NCBI RefSeq assembly: GCF_001612555.1
Contig: NZ_CP015110.1
Coordinates: 1,426,001 to 1,490,000, forward strand
DNA length: 64,000 nt
DNA from: Acinetobacter sp. TGL-Y2
GTDB lineage: Bacteria; Pseudomonadota; Gammaproteobacteria; Pseudomonadales; Moraxellaceae
Reading direction: 5' to 3'
The translations under genes were made by a program, and so were the position numbers. The notes beneath the pieces are model-generated. The model was not told where the DNA came from. It did not search any database and worked only from the letters and a program-made list of their open reading frames with translations. Positions 1 through 9,921 of this stretch are shown in pieces (the first letter of the stretch is position 1; the number at the start of each line of letters is the position of its first letter).

Positions 1-1040
1 TCTGTCACGGCTTTATAGGTTTCAGTGGATTCAAATTTATTTTCTTTTTCGCTCTTTAAGTCGGAGCGAATTTGTCGGGGTGTAATCAGTACATTGTTGG
101 CTGCAAAGACATTGATCAGCTCACGTTCAGACTCACTTTTTTCAGCGCGTGGATTACCATTTTTGTTATACAGCAATAAGTCACCATCTAAACTTAGATC
201 CGCTGCGGTTAAGTCATTGAGCATGCTTTGAAAAGCCGCATTTCGGCTCGAATACATGCCTGAGTTATAGTCTGCGAAACGGTAAATGGATTTATCATAT
301 TGCACGGGATACATCATTAGACGATGAATACCATAATATAAACCGCCGTACCGGCTATATAAATCAGTGCGAAGCTCAGCAATATTGCCAGCTTGACGTT
401 TGTGGTCTTTGGCATAGCTGATGTGAACTTGCATAGAGCCTAAGGTGGTAATGGGATTTAACTTTTCACCAATATCTTGACCCACCAGACGTGCAGCACC
501 CGTGAGTGCGCTGACATGATAGTGCTTCGCCATATGCGCAAAAATTTCACGATACAGCTCATCGAGTTGACGCTCTGTGCTGACTTTACGCATTTGTTTT
601 AAATAGTTATTTTCAGGCGTGGGTTGATTGCGTAGGACTTCTTGGAAATATCCAGCAACTGTCCCACCAATATTATCGCCAAGTTTATCTTTGAATTTCT
701 CATCAAAACGATCTTCAACTTCTTTGACTGCTTTAGCACCTAAGCCCGGAACGTGCGGGTCTGCCACAAAATTAGATTCTTGATCGACCACCGCAATAAT
801 GCTGCAGATATTTTCTTTGGTTTGCGGAATACCGAGCTGTTCAGTGATGTCATCAATATCCTTTGCCCAAGCGGTACGGTCGTTTACGCGACTTGGAATA
901 AGGGTTTTGATTTGATCTGCGTCAATCTTTTTTTCATCGTCATTCCACCATGAACCATCGCCACAAGCAGTGAGCATAAATGTCATTGTTGCAATACTGC
1001 ATGCTTTTAATACGAAGTAAGGGGGAGAACTTTTTTTCAT
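1..1040 (-). CDS. DUF1615 lipoprotein (3' end outside the window)
   Basis: The leftward reading frame starts at the ATG at 1040 and is still open at base 1, so only the N-terminal 346 or so residues are present. The N-terminus has a basic stretch (MKKSS), a hydrophobic segment and a lipobox-like LTAC with Cys26, so it is probably a lipid-anchored envelope protein. A stretch VVDQESNF near residue 65 resembles the Glu region of lysozyme-like folds, and the protein matches what I know of the DUF1615 family. The biochemical role is unknown and a wall-active role is only inferred. It has no evident operon partner in the window; the region upstream is decayed IS DNA. Confidence 0.75.
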   Translation of the reverse strand, partial: MKKSSPPYFVLKACSIATMTFMLTACGDGSWWNDDEKKIDADQIKTLIPSRVNDRTAWAKDIDDITEQLGIPQTKENICSIIAVVDQESNFVADPHVPGLGAKAVKEVEDRFDEKFKDKLGDNIGGTVAGYFQEVLRNQPTPENNYLKQMRKVSTERQLDELYREIFAHMAKHYHVSALTGAARLVGQDIGEKLNPITTLGSMQVHISYAKDHKRQAGNIAELRTDLYSRYGGLYYGIHRLMMYPVQYDKSIYRFADYNSGMYSSRNAAFQSMLNDLTAADLSLDGDLLLYNKNGNPRAEKSESERELINVFAANNVLITPRQIRSDLKSEKENKFESTETYKAVT

Positions 1041-1215
1041 AAGAATAAAACGCGCTGATAAATAGGTGAGCTGTGAGAGCAGGCTAAGTATACTATGTCA
1101 GTCGAAAATTGTATGAATATATATGTATATGGGTTCGTAATAGCTATCAAATTGAATAGCCACCGATTATATAAATACCTTTTAGTTAGATAAAGTGGCG
1201 AATAAAGCGGTGCTT

Positions 1216-2112
1216 ATGAGCAGTAAACCATATGTTGCAGAATTGGTAAAACTAAAAAAAGAACTTCAAAGAGTCACAGAAGAAAGAGATATATTAAAAA
1301 AAGCCGCAGTGTACTTCGCAAGCCAGTCCTGATGAGGCATGCCTTTATTTAGGACAATCAGCATATATGGTCTGTTCGTCGTTTATGTTCAACTCTAGAT
1401 GTTCATGAATAGTGGCTATTACGCATGGCTAAATCAACCCATCACTAAAACTGCGAAGAAACGACAACAGCTTTCAGGATTGATTAAACAATTCTAGCTC
1501 GAATCTGGTTGTATCTACGGCTATCGCAAGATTCACCGCGATTTGAAAGACGTTAGCGAAAGTTGCGGTACTAATCGAGTAGATCGGCTCATGAAAGCGG
1601 ATGGGCTTAAATTACAGCGCGGTTATCGTAAACCTAGAGCTCATGCAGGTATGGCAAGTGTGGTTTCCGCAAACACTTTAGAGCGATAGTTTAATCCCAC
1701 TCAGCCTAATCCTTGCGAACAGTGTTTCTCAGGTGACTGATACGAGAAGAGCTGCTTCGCAAGATATTCGCACATATGAAGGTGGTTTATATCTTGCTGT
1801 GGAGATTGACTTATTTTTGCGCCTTGTGGTTGGCTGGTCTATGAAATCGAGAATGACTACAGAGCTGGTTTTAGATGCATTATTGATGGCTCTTTGGCGA
1901 AGGAAACCGAAGAGTAAAGTACTCATTCACTCAGACCAAGATAGCCAATATACCAGTTATGAATGGCAGAATTTCCTCAAGCATCGTAATCTTGAAAGCA
2001 GTATCAGTAGACACTTGCGCAGTACACTGCTCATGCCATGATAATGCTGTTGCTGAGAGCTTCTTTCAGTAGCTAAAGCGAGAGCGTATTAAAAAGAAAA
2101 TTTACGTATTGA
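1216..2112 (+). pseudogene. IS3-family transposase remnant (orfA tail plus decayed orfB)
   Basis: Bases 1216-1332 encode only the last 38 residues of an IS3 OrfA (a charged coiled-coil end, ...DILKKAAVYFASQS). The next 750 bases are an OrfB integrase-core frame with typical segments: GCIYGYRKIHRDL, a DLFLRLVVGWSM core around 1810-1850, HSDQDSQYTSYEW around 1925-1960, and DNAVAESFFQ around 2040-2070. The frame is broken by several TAG codons (for example near 1495, 1687 and 2070) and a shift near 2010. The 5' end of orfA and the right end are missing, so this cannot be an active element. It joins an IS30 fragment at about 2115. Confidence 0.85.
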
Positions 2113-2129
2113 GATCAGATGCTAAACAT

Positions 2130-2868
2130 ATCAATATCTTATCTTGAAGACGATATTGACCTCATCCCAAAAGACTTCCTGATGATGTTTGGTCACATGT
2201 CATCACTTATCTTAATCTTCAATGGAGTCCTGAACAGATTGCTTCTCGTGTTCCATTCAGTTTTCATTCAACTTATCGCTTCATATGAAAGGATAAAACA
2301 AGAGCGGTACTTTGTTTCAAAACTTACGTTTCAGAAATCAAAGAAAAAGAAAATATGGTTCTCCTGAAACTCGTGGTCAGCTGATCAATCGTAACAGTAT
2401 TTATGCCAGGCCCAGTGAGATTGAGCAGCGCACTCGCTTTGTAGATTTAGAAATAGATACGATTTTTGGTAAGAACCAGAAGCAATCATTGGTCTGAATA
2501 GTAGATCGTAAGACTGGTTATCTGTGGTTGAAGAAGTGTAGTTCACGCAAGTCGGAGGAAGTTTGTCAAGCAACAATCAGTCTACTTGATCCGCTCAGAG
2601 GTCAGCTAAATGGTAAAGAGTTTAGTTTGCATGAGTATGTTGCCCAAAAGCTAGGGATAGATTTCTATTTCGCTGATTCCTATAGTGCTTGTGAAAATAC
2701 AAATGGTTTAATTAGGCAATATATAAGAAAAGGCAATGATTTGAGTGACTATATATTTCAGAAATCACTGAGCGATTGAATCATCGCCCAAAAAAAAGAC
2801 TCGGCTTTAAAAGTCCGAGTCAGGTATTATTTCAAGAACATGGTGTTGCACTTCAAATATTAATCTAA
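2130..2868 (+). pseudogene. IS30-family transposase remnant
   Basis: Pieces of an IS30-type transposase are readable on the plus strand. They include an N-terminal part (LNWSPEQIASRV-like, around 2215-2255), the core motif RFVDLEIDTIFGKNQ at about 2430-2480, GKEFSLHEYVAQKLGIDFYFADSYSACE at 2610-2695, and a C-terminal KKDSALKV segment. The frame is broken at least at 2285-2310, by TGA at 2496-2498 and by TGA at 2777-2779. A few residues after the SACE segment, where family members carry the catalytic Glu (RGSNEN), have been deleted. It is inactive. It abuts the IS3 remnant, so one element probably inserted into or recombined with the other before both decayed. Confidence 0.8.
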
Positions 2869-2901
2869 GTTTTATAAAACGTGAGTGATCGAAATTTCAA
2901 A

Positions 2902-2930
2902 CAAAAAAAAGAGACCCATAGTCTCTTTTG
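2902..2930 (-). terminator. Rho-independent terminator of dnaB
   Basis: On the minus strand a short stem (GAGAC/GTCTC around a 5-nt loop) is followed by a run of eight T. It lies 15 bases past the dnaB stop codon. Confidence 0.75.
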
Positions 2931-2944
2931 AATAAGACTTTTCA

Positions 2945-4390
2945 TTATTCTTCGTCTTGATACTGCGCGTAGTATTCAGGAGATAGATTGCTAAAACGGG
3001 TATATTGACCTTCAAAAGCCAAGCGTACTGTACCAATTGGACCGTTACGTTGTTTACCAATAATAATTTCGGCAGTACCAGCTTCTTTAGACTCTTTGTT
3101 ATACACCTCATCGCGGTAAATAAACATAATCAAATCGGCATCCTGCTCAATTGCGCCAGATTCACGTAAGTCTGACATCACAGGGCGTTTATTCGGTCGG
3201 TTCTCTAGTGAGCGGTTCAGCTGTGAAAGTGCAATCACAGGACACTGCATTTCTTTAGCAAGCGCTTTTAAGCTTCGGGAAATTTCACCAATCTCACCCA
3301 CACGGTTATCGCCCATGCCAGGTACTTTCATGAGCTGAAGGTAATCGACCATAATACAACCGAGCTTACCACCGTGCTGTTTTGCAATACGTCGAGCGCG
3401 AGCGCGTAATTCAGTCGGAGGTAGGGCAGAGGAGTCATCTATATATAAATGCTTTTCTTGCAGTTGCAAAATAGTGCCTGTAACCTTAGACCATTCATCA
3501 CCATCCATTTTACCAGAACGCAAATGACCTTGATGCACCCGACCAAAAGATGAAATCATACGCATCGCAATCGAGTCTGCGGGCATCTCCATAGAGAAAA
3601 CCAGTGCAGGCAAGTTACTGTTGAATAAGACGCTTTCGACCAAATTCATCGCAAGTGTAGTTTTACCCATGGAAGGGCGGGCTGCCACAATAATCATATC
3701 ACCGGCTTGCATGCCAGATGTTTTATTGTCTAATTCTACAAAGCCAGTGCTTAAGCCTGTGATGCTACCTTCAAGTTGAGAAAGTTCGTCCAATTTTGCA
3801 ATCAAATCGGCGGTTACACTGCTGATTGATTTCGGACCTTGCGCTTTGGCGTTGTTATTATGTTGTTCCGCAATAGAAAAAATATTGGTTTCGGCTAAAT
3901 CTAAAATTTCACTCACTTCACGACCTTTGGTGTCGTAAGCATTTTGCAAAATTTCGTTACCGACTTTAATCATATTTCTTAAAGTTGCAAATTCACGAAT
4001 TTTAACCGCATAAATTTCGAGATTATAAAAACTTGCAGGTGAATCTGTCATCAACTGCATCAGGTATTCTTCACCACCGACGGCATCAAGCAGGTTTTGT
4101 CGAATCAGCCAGTCATTCACTAAGACTGCATCATAAGGAGAGTTGTCTTGGGCTAACTTTTCAATGGCTCTATAAATATATTTATGGCGTGTTGCATAGA
4201 AATCATTCTCGGATAACACATCGCTGACTTGTTCAAAAGACTCAGCAACGGTCATGAGCGCTGCAAGCACGGCCTGTTCTATGGCCAAGTTATGCGGAGG
4301 CGTGCGAAATTCTTTTAAGGATGCAGATTCAAGCTTTTTAGAATCATGATCAAAATTATTGGTTTTCGCATTGGCAGTCGCCTGAGACAT
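2945..4390 (-). CDS. dnaB: Replicative DNA helicase DnaB
   Basis: The hexameric replicative helicase that unwinds DNA ahead of the replisome and recruits primase. The 481 residues are a normal DnaB length. The N-terminal domain starts near PPHNLAIEQAVLAALM (residue 32). The RecA-type motor has Walker A ARPSMGKTT (around residue 240) and Walker B IMVDYLQLM, with SQLNRSLE and the late RESGAIEQDADLI motif. No intein or insertion is visible. It is transcribed leftward, 214 bases downstream of rplI, with its own terminator. The Acinetobacter order rpsF-rpsR-rplI-dnaB is conserved in many Gammaproteobacteria. Confidence 0.97.
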   Translation of the reverse strand: MSQATANAKTNNFDHDSKKLESASLKEFRTPPHNLAIEQAVLAALMTVAESFEQVSDVLSENDFYATRHKYIYRAIEKLAQDNSPYDAVLVNDWLIRQNLLDAVGGEEYLMQLMTDSPASFYNLEIYAVKIREFATLRNMIKVGNEILQNAYDTKGREVSEILDLAETNIFSIAEQHNNNAKAQGPKSISSVTADLIAKLDELSQLEGSITGLSTGFVELDNKTSGMQAGDMIIVAARPSMGKTTLAMNLVESVLFNSNLPALVFSMEMPADSIAMRMISSFGRVHQGHLRSGKMDGDEWSKVTGTILQLQEKHLYIDDSSALPPTELRARARRIAKQHGGKLGCIMVDYLQLMKVPGMGDNRVGEIGEISRSLKALAKEMQCPVIALSQLNRSLENRPNKRPVMSDLRESGAIEQDADLIMFIYRDEVYNKESKEAGTAEIIIGKQRNGPIGTVRLAFEGQYTRFSNLSPEYYAQYQDEE

Positions 4391-4562
4391 ATAAGACCTT
4401 GATTTTTAATAAAACTGAATGATCAGAAACTACTGATTTATTTCATCTGAAACAGATAAGAGCATAACTGAAATATCAATCAAAAAGGAGAGCTTAAAAC
4501 AAATTCAGTAAAAATCATTGTAGCAATGGATCAAATGAAGCGGATAATCAAAAATTATAGAT

Positions 4563-4591
4563 AAAAAAAGAGCATGCAAAAGCATGCTCTT
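4563..4591 (-). terminator. Terminator of the rpsF-rpsR-rplI operon
   Basis: A perfect stem AGAGCATGC/GCATGCTCT with a short A-rich loop, followed on the minus strand by a T run. It lies 14 bases past the rplI stop. Confidence 0.85.
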
Positions 4592-4604
4592 TTCTTTGCA
4601 AAAA

Positions 4605-5051
4605 TTACTCAGATACGATAGTAACGAGAACTTCAGCAACAACATCATGATGCAATTGGATTGCAATGTTGAATTCGCCAGTGTGACGAAGTGCACCGTT
4701 CGGTAAACGAACTTCTGCACGGTCAACTTCTAGACCAGCATTTGTCAACGCATCAGCGATGTCACGTGTACCGATTGAACCGAATAGTTTACCTTCATCG
4801 CCCGCTTTCGCAGTGATCACGATATTCACTTCGTCCAACTGGTCAGCACGTGCTTGAGCAGCAGCTAATACATCAGCTTCTTGCTTTTCAAGTTCCGCAC
4901 GACGAGCTTCGAATGCAGCAGTGTTAGCTTCAGTCGCTGCTACTGCTTGACCTTGAGGGATAAGGTAGTTGCGGCCGTAACCAGCTTTAACTGAAACTTT
5001 ATCACCTAATTTACCAAGGTTTTTAACGCGTTGTAATAAAATAATATCCAC
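4605..5051 (-). CDS. rplI: 50S ribosomal protein L9
   Basis: L9 binds 23S rRNA at the base of the L1 stalk. The 148 residues and the start [33 protein letters not shown] are diagnostic (N-terminal RNA-binding domain up to about residue 45). An Ala/Glu-rich connecting helix (residues 45-80) and the C-terminal domain with the conserved [13 protein letters not shown] follow. It is the last gene of the rpsF-rpsR-rplI operon, only 9 bases after rpsR, and is followed directly by a strong terminator. Confidence 0.97.
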   Translation of the reverse strand: MDIILLQRVKNLGKLGDKVSVKAGYGRNYLIPQGQAVAATEANTAAFEARRAELEKQEADVLAAAQARADQLDEVNIVITAKAGDEGKLFGSIGTRDIADALTNAGLEVDRAEVRLPNGALRHTGEFNIAIQLHHDVVAEVLVTIVSE

Positions 5052-5060
5052 AGCTCAACC

Positions 5061-5288
5061 TCACTTATGATTGTCAGTGTAAGGGATCAAAGACAAGTAG
5101 CGAGCTTGTTTAATCGCAAGCGCTAATTGACGTTGGTAACGAGCTTTAGTACCTGTAATACGGCTAGGAACAATCTTGCCATTTTCAGTGATGTACTGTT
5201 TTAACGTATCGATATCTTTGTAGTCGATGTAAGCAACTTTCTCAGCTGTAAAGCGGCAGAACTTGCGACGACGGTAAAAACGTGCCAT
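5061..5288 (-). CDS. rpsR: 30S ribosomal protein S18
   Basis: S18 sits on the 30S platform, where it pairs with S6. The 75-residue length and segments such as [25 protein letters not shown] and [15 protein letters not shown] are typical of bacterial S18. It lies 12 bases downstream of rpsF and 9 upstream of rplI, so the three are clearly cotranscribed. A GGAGAA ribosome-binding site precedes the ATG. Confidence 0.97.
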   Translation of the reverse strand: MARFYRRRKFCRFTAEKVAYIDYKDIDTLKQYITENGKIVPSRITGTKARYQRQLALAIKQARYLSLIPYTDNHK

Positions 5289-5300
5289 TGAATGTTCTCC

Positions 5301-5687
5301 TTATGCTTCAGCAGAATCTTGAACTTGTTGTGCTTCTTCACGTTGAGCTTTACGCGCACGTTTTTCTTCAGCACTTTTAGCAAGTAAAGACTCTTCAGTA
5401 ATTGCGTGTTCACGACGAATAATAACATTACGAAGGATTGCATCGTTGTAACGGAACAATTCTTCTAATTCATTAAGCGTAGTTTGATTACATTCAATGT
5501 TCATTAAAATGTAATGCGCTTTGTGAATTTTGTTAATTGGGTAAGCCAATTGACGACGGCCCCAATCTTCTAAACGGTGAATTTGACCACCAGCATCTTT
5601 GATGTGAGAAATGTAGCGTTCTACCATTCCCACAACTTGATCGCTTTGGTCTGGGTGTACCAGAGTTACGATTTCGTAGTGACGCAT
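5301..5687 (-). CDS. rpsF: 30S ribosomal protein S6
   Basis: S6 forms a heterodimer with S18 on the 30S platform. The start [18 protein letters not shown] is characteristic, and the ATG at 5687 is preceded by AAGGAG at good spacing. A longer upstream frame exists but its first 25 codons have no ribosome-binding site and no family match, so it is not used. The resulting 128 residues fit S6, ending in a Glu/Ala-rich tail. First gene of the operon; the promoter should lie in the 330-base gap to cyoE. Confidence 0.96.
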   Translation of the reverse strand: MRHYEIVTLVHPDQSDQVVGMVERYISHIKDAGGQIHRLEDWGRRQLAYPINKIHKAHYILMNIECNQTTLNELEELFRYNDAILRNVIIRREHAITEESLLAKSAEEKRARKAQREEAQQVQDSAEA

Positions 5688-6061
5688 TGTCAGCTCCTTA
5701 CGGTTTATACAGCCCCAGATTAAATGAATCTGAAGCAAGGAGTCACAACTGAATGTAAACAATCAGTATGTGCCGCATAAATTGCGAGGGGCTTATTATA
5801 GGAAAGATTGGGTCTGATTACAAATGAAACTTTCCCTATTTACTACAATCAGTAAATGCTTTTCGATTGATCACGGCCTTATATTTTGTTTTGTGTTTAG
5901 TATTTTTTGAAAAAACCAACATTATGCATTGCAGATTTTATTGTAAATTTTACTTTATTTTCTTTAATCGCTTACTGAGATTGAGTAAGTTTAAGTTGCT
6001 CGTTACAAATAATCCTCATAAATGACATAAGAAAGTAAAGTGGATTCAGCGTTTTAAAAGC

Positions 6062-6092
6062 AAAAAAAAGATAGAGTAAAACTCTATCTTCT
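6062..6092 (-). terminator. Terminator of the cyo operon
   Basis: A stem AAGATAGAGT/ACTCTATCTT with a 3-nt loop followed on the minus strand by eight T. It overlaps the end of cyoE. Confidence 0.8.
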
Positions 6093-6969
6093 AAAAAAGC
6101 AGTAATTGCGGTGCAGGCGATATATAGGTAAAGCTAAAGCTGATACTCATAATCGTGATTAAAATGACAGAGAAGAGGAAAAATTTCTTTGCCCAAATTT
6201 GATCATTTTCTGCTTTAAATCCAATCACTGCTAAATACAACCAATATAAGCACAAGATGTTAATAATGATCAAATACACCCAGTTGGTATATCCATAAAC
6301 GAATAATGCATTCATGGCGATGCCAAATAAAATCACATAAATGAGTGATTCAACTTTGGTGCGGTAGATCGATCTTGCTACAGGTAGAATCGGAATACCT
6401 GCATTTTTATAATCATCAAAACGGTAAATTGCAATTGCCCATGAGTGTGGCATTTGCCAAAGCGCGTAACCGATGAAAATAAGTAAAGCTGCGACATCAA
6501 ATTGACCCGTAACAGCAGTATACCCAATGACAGGGGGGCTTGCGCCCGAAATACTACCCACGATCGTTTGATGGATTGTTGTACGTTTGGTCCAAAGACT
6601 ATAAAAGCCCACATAAACCACAAAACCAATCACAGCAAAAAGAAAAGCGTACGCATTCACCCAAAACCATAAAATGCCAAAACCAAGCAAACCCAGTACC
6701 AATGCAAAAACATAGGCAACAGGAACAGAAATGGTTTTTTTCACCAGCGCGCGATTTTGAGTGCGCTGCATTTTGTGGTCGATGTCTTGATCAATAACGT
6801 TATTGATCACGCAACCAGAGGCAACAACCAAAGTTGTACCAAGGAGGGTTAAAAGCAGGAGAAGGAAATCCACTGAACCTTGAGTGGCTAGGAAATAGCC
6901 ACCCAAGGTAGTAACAAAGTTACCAAATAGAATTCCTGGCTTAGTCAGGAATATATACTTTTTTAACAT
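6091..6969 (-). CDS. cyoE: Protoheme IX farnesyltransferase (heme O synthase)
   Basis: Adds a farnesyl group to heme b to make the heme O used by the bo3 oxidase. The UbiA-type prenyltransferase signature NNVIDQDID is at residues 56-64, followed by MQRTQNRAL. A second Asp-rich loop (YRFDDYKNAGIPILP) sits near residue 180. The 292 residues form about eight or nine membrane helices. It ends the cyoABCDE operon, 9 bases after cyoD, so cofactor synthesis is coexpressed with the oxidase. Confidence 0.96.
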   Translation of the reverse strand: MLKKYIFLTKPGILFGNFVTTLGGYFLATQGSVDFLLLLLTLLGTTLVVASGCVINNVIDQDIDHKMQRTQNRALVKKTISVPVAYVFALVLGLLGFGILWFWVNAYAFLFAVIGFVVYVGFYSLWTKRTTIHQTIVGSISGASPPVIGYTAVTGQFDVAALLIFIGYALWQMPHSWAIAIYRFDDYKNAGIPILPVARSIYRTKVESLIYVILFGIAMNALFVYGYTNWVYLIIINILCLYWLYLAVIGFKAENDQIWAKKFFLFSVILITIMSISFSFTYISPAPQLLLF

Positions 6970-6978
6970 GACAATCGT

Positions 6979-7308
6979 TTAGATCATCATATTAGAATGT
7001 AAGTAGTTCATGATCCACACAGAACCAACCATAAGAACCGCAATAGTCAGAATTGTATAGATAAATGCAATCACGTTCCAACGCTGTTCAGCAGATGAGT
7101 TCATGTGCAAGAAGTAAACCAATTGAACAAGAACCTGCGCAACAGCTGTAATACCGATAACCGCGATAATCGCACCACGGCTAAAATCTTCAGGGTTCAT
7201 TGCCATGTAGAAGGGTACTACAGTCAACAGAACAGAGACGATGAAACCAATGGTGTATTGCTTCGCGTTACCGTGTGAAGCTTCAGCAGTATTGTGATCG
7301 TGACTCAT
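6979..7308 (-). CDS. cyoD: Cytochrome bo3 quinol oxidase subunit IV
   Basis: The small 109-residue subunit of the bo3 ubiquinol oxidase. A His-rich N-terminus ([14 protein letters not shown]) is followed by three membrane helices with the family segment VLVQLVYFLHM and a final WIMNYLHSNMM. The start ATG shares its A with the cyoC TAA stop (TAATG), so the two are translationally coupled. Confidence 0.94.
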   Translation of the reverse strand: MSHDHNTAEASHGNAKQYTIGFIVSVLLTVVPFYMAMNPEDFSRGAIIAVIGITAVAQVLVQLVYFLHMNSSAEQRWNVIAFIYTILTIAVLMVGSVWIMNYLHSNMMI

Positions 7309-7925
7309 TATATTACTCCCATCAAGTACACTACGCTAAATACGCAGATCCATACGATGTCAAGGAAGTGCCAAAATAAGCTTAGGCATGCAAGACGACG
7401 TGTGTTGATTGTAGTCAAACCATTTTTCTTGATTTGAATCATTAACACGATCATCCATACCAAACCTGAAGTGACGTGAATACCATGCGTACCGACTAAG
7501 GTAAAGAACGCAGATAAAAACGCACTTGTGGTAGGTCCATGACCAGCGTGAACTAAATGATTGAATTCATAAAGTTCCATACCGATGAACGACGCACCGA
7601 ACACAAAAGTCACAGCAAGCCAAGCCAAAACTTGGTTTACATTCTTTTTGTAAGCAGCAAGCACTGCAAAACCAAATGTTACTGAAGAGATCAAAAGAGC
7701 AAAGGTCTCAGTTAAAACAAAACCGAGAGAATCTCCAAACAGATCTTTCGCACTTGGTGTTCCAGGTGGAATATGACTGCTTAATACAGCGAACGCAATG
7801 AAGAGTGTACCGAATAAAATCAAGTCACTCATCAAGTAAGTCCAAAAACCAAAGACCGTGATGTCAGTATCATCGTGATGATGCTCATCATGCTCATGGT
7901 TTTCGTGATGAAGTACTTCAGCCAT
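7308..7925 (-). CDS. cyoC: Cytochrome bo3 quinol oxidase subunit III
   Basis: Subunit III of the heme-copper quinol oxidase, 205 residues with five membrane helices. The N-terminus is strikingly His/Asp/Glu-rich ([16 protein letters not shown], residues 6-21). The family segments [18 protein letters not shown] and [15 protein letters not shown] are present. It lies 4 bases downstream of cyoB and overlaps cyoD by one base. The His cluster could bind metal, but this is inference. Confidence 0.95.
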   Translation of the reverse strand: MAEVLHHENHEHDEHHHDDTDITVFGFWTYLMSDLILFGTLFIAFAVLSSHIPPGTPSAKDLFGDSLGFVLTETFALLISSVTFGFAVLAAYKKNVNQVLAWLAVTFVFGASFIGMELYEFNHLVHAGHGPTTSAFLSAFFTLVGTHGIHVTSGLVWMIVLMIQIKKNGLTTINTRRLACLSLFWHFLDIVWICVFSVVYLMGVI

Positions 7926-7929
7926 ATCC

Positions 7930-9918
7930 TTAGTCCTTCTTCAAGTGTTGTTCAAGTAAAGCATAACGTTCGTTTTCGATACGCTCAACTTCAGCAGCAG
8001 GTACATAGTAGTCCACTTTTTTGGTGAACGAACTTGCGATGAAGCCAATGATTGCAGCGATAAACGAAATAACAGCTAACCACCAGATATGCCAGATTAA
8101 AGCAAAGCCCATTACAGTAATGATCAAAGCAATAACCATACCCGCAGCACGATTCGTCGGCATATGAACGTCTTCGTACTTCGTTGGACGTGCATATGCT
8201 ACGCCATTTTCTTTGTCTGTCCAGAAGCGGTCGATACCATTCGCTTGAGGAAGTGTTGCAAAGTTATAAAATGGAGCAGGAGATGAAGTCGACCATTCAA
8301 GTGTACGTGCATCCCATGGATCGCCAGTAACGTCCATATTTTTCTCACGTTGCAAGTAACCTACAAGGATTTGTAAGATGAAACAAGCAATACCAATCGC
8401 GATTAATACAGCACCAAAAAGTGCAATACCAACATACGGGTCCCATTCTGGATTGTCATAAGAGTTCAAACGACGAGTCATACCCATGAACCCAAGAACA
8501 TAAAGCGGCATGAACGCAAAGTAGAAACCAAAGAACCAGAACCAAAAACTCGCTTTGCCCCAGAATTCGCTTAACTTCCAACCGAACATTTTCGGCCAGT
8601 AGAAAGTGATTCCTGCAAACATTCCGAACACAACACCACCGATAATAACGTTATGGAAGTGAGCGATTAAGAATAATGAGTTATGTACCAAGAAGTCAGC
8701 GGGTGGAACAGCCATCAATACGCCAGTCAAACCACCAATACCGAAAGTCACAAGGAAACCAAGTGTCCAGTACATAGGTGATGTGAAGGTAATACGACCC
8801 TTATACATGGTGAATAACCATGAGAAGATTTTAACACCCGTTGGGATCGCAATAACCATGGTCATGATACCGAAGAACGCGTTAACGTTGGCACCTGCAC
8901 CCATCGTAAAGAAGTGATGTAACCATACTACGAACGCAAGAACTGTAATTGCGATCGTTGCATACACCATTGACTTGTAACCAAACAATGATTTGCGAGA
9001 GAACGTAGACACGATTTCTGAATACAAACCAAAAGCAGGAAGAACCAGAATGTATACTTCTGGGTGACCCCAAGTCCAAATCAAGTTTACGTACAACATT
9101 GGACTACCGCCCAAGTCATTGGTAAAGAAGTGGAAACCGAAGTAACGGTCAAGTGTCAACATTGCAATAGTAGCAGTCAATACTGGGAATGCCGCAATGA
9201 TCAATACTGCTGTACATAAAGATGTCCAGGTAAAGATTGGCATGTCCATAAGACCCATACCAGGTGCGCGCATTTTAATGATGGTCACAAAGAAGTTAAC
9301 ACCCGTTAAAAGCGTACCTAGACCAGAGATCTGAAGTGCCCAGATATAGTAGTCCATACCTACGCCAGGTGAGTATTCGATGCCTGATAGTGGAGGGTAA
9401 GCCATCCAACCAGTTGCAGCGAATTCGCCTAGAGCAAGAGAAGCCATCATTAGACCAGCAGCACCAGCAAACAACCAGAAGCTTAACGAGTTTAATAATG
9501 GGAAGGCAACGTCACGTGCACCAATTTGAAGAGGTACAGCAATGTTCATTAAGCCCACAACTAGACCCATTGCTACGAAGAAAATCATAATTACGCCATG
9601 CGCAGTAAAGATTTGGTCGTAGTGTTCGGGGTGCAAATAACCTTCACCGCCACCTTTTGCAAGGAACAATTGAAGGCGCATCATGATTGCATCTGCGAAG
9701 CCACGAAGCAGCATCACAACAGATACGATCAGGTACATAATACCAATTTTTTTATGGTCTACAGAAGTGAACCATTCAGTCCACAAGTAGTTCCATTTTT
9801 TGAAGTAGGTGATGCCTGCAAAGAGTGCAAGTCCGCCTAATACCATCAGTGCAACAGTCGCCAACACGATTGGATCATGTGGGATTGCATCTGGACCTAA
9901 CTTACCTAAGAAGCTCAT
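7930..9918 (-). CDS. cyoB: Cytochrome bo3 quinol oxidase subunit I
   Basis: Catalytic subunit that reduces O2 to water and pumps protons, 662 residues. The conserved heme-copper segments are visible. [12 protein letters not shown] opens the core, [11 protein letters not shown] carries a heme-ligand His, and [17 protein letters not shown] holds the CuB His and the cross-linked Tyr. [10 protein letters not shown] supplies two more CuB His, and HFHNVIIGG holds the heme His pair. The C-terminus has the extra helices typical of the CyoB type. It lies 3 bases from cyoA. Confidence 0.97.
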   Translation of the reverse strand: MSFLGKLGPDAIPHDPIVLATVALMVLGGLALFAGITYFKKWNYLWTEWFTSVDHKKIGIMYLIVSVVMLLRGFADAIMMRLQLFLAKGGGEGYLHPEHYDQIFTAHGVIMIFFVAMGLVVGLMNIAVPLQIGARDVAFPLLNSLSFWLFAGAAGLMMASLALGEFAATGWMAYPPLSGIEYSPGVGMDYYIWALQISGLGTLLTGVNFFVTIIKMRAPGMGLMDMPIFTWTSLCTAVLIIAAFPVLTATIAMLTLDRYFGFHFFTNDLGGSPMLYVNLIWTWGHPEVYILVLPAFGLYSEIVSTFSRKSLFGYKSMVYATIAITVLAFVVWLHHFFTMGAGANVNAFFGIMTMVIAIPTGVKIFSWLFTMYKGRITFTSPMYWTLGFLVTFGIGGLTGVLMAVPPADFLVHNSLFLIAHFHNVIIGGVVFGMFAGITFYWPKMFGWKLSEFWGKASFWFWFFGFYFAFMPLYVLGFMGMTRRLNSYDNPEWDPYVGIALFGAVLIAIGIACFILQILVGYLQREKNMDVTGDPWDARTLEWSTSSPAPFYNFATLPQANGIDRFWTDKENGVAYARPTKYEDVHMPTNRAAGMVIALIITVMGFALIWHIWWLAVISFIAAIIGFIASSFTKKVDYYVPAAEVERIENERYALLEQHLKKD

Positions 9919-9921
9919 GTC

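Noticed and set aside
1733..2041. Intact IS3 transposase gene
   Set aside because: The 102-codon frame is only the middle of a decayed orfB. Stops and a frame change flank it.
5688..5762. 25-codon N-terminal extension of rpsF
   Set aside because: No ribosome-binding site before it and no family similarity. The ATG at 5687 has AAGGAG and gives the normal S6 N-terminus.
9336..9840. Plus-strand frames opposite cyoB
   Set aside because: They are shadows of the strongly conserved cyoB coding strand and have no ribosome-binding sites.
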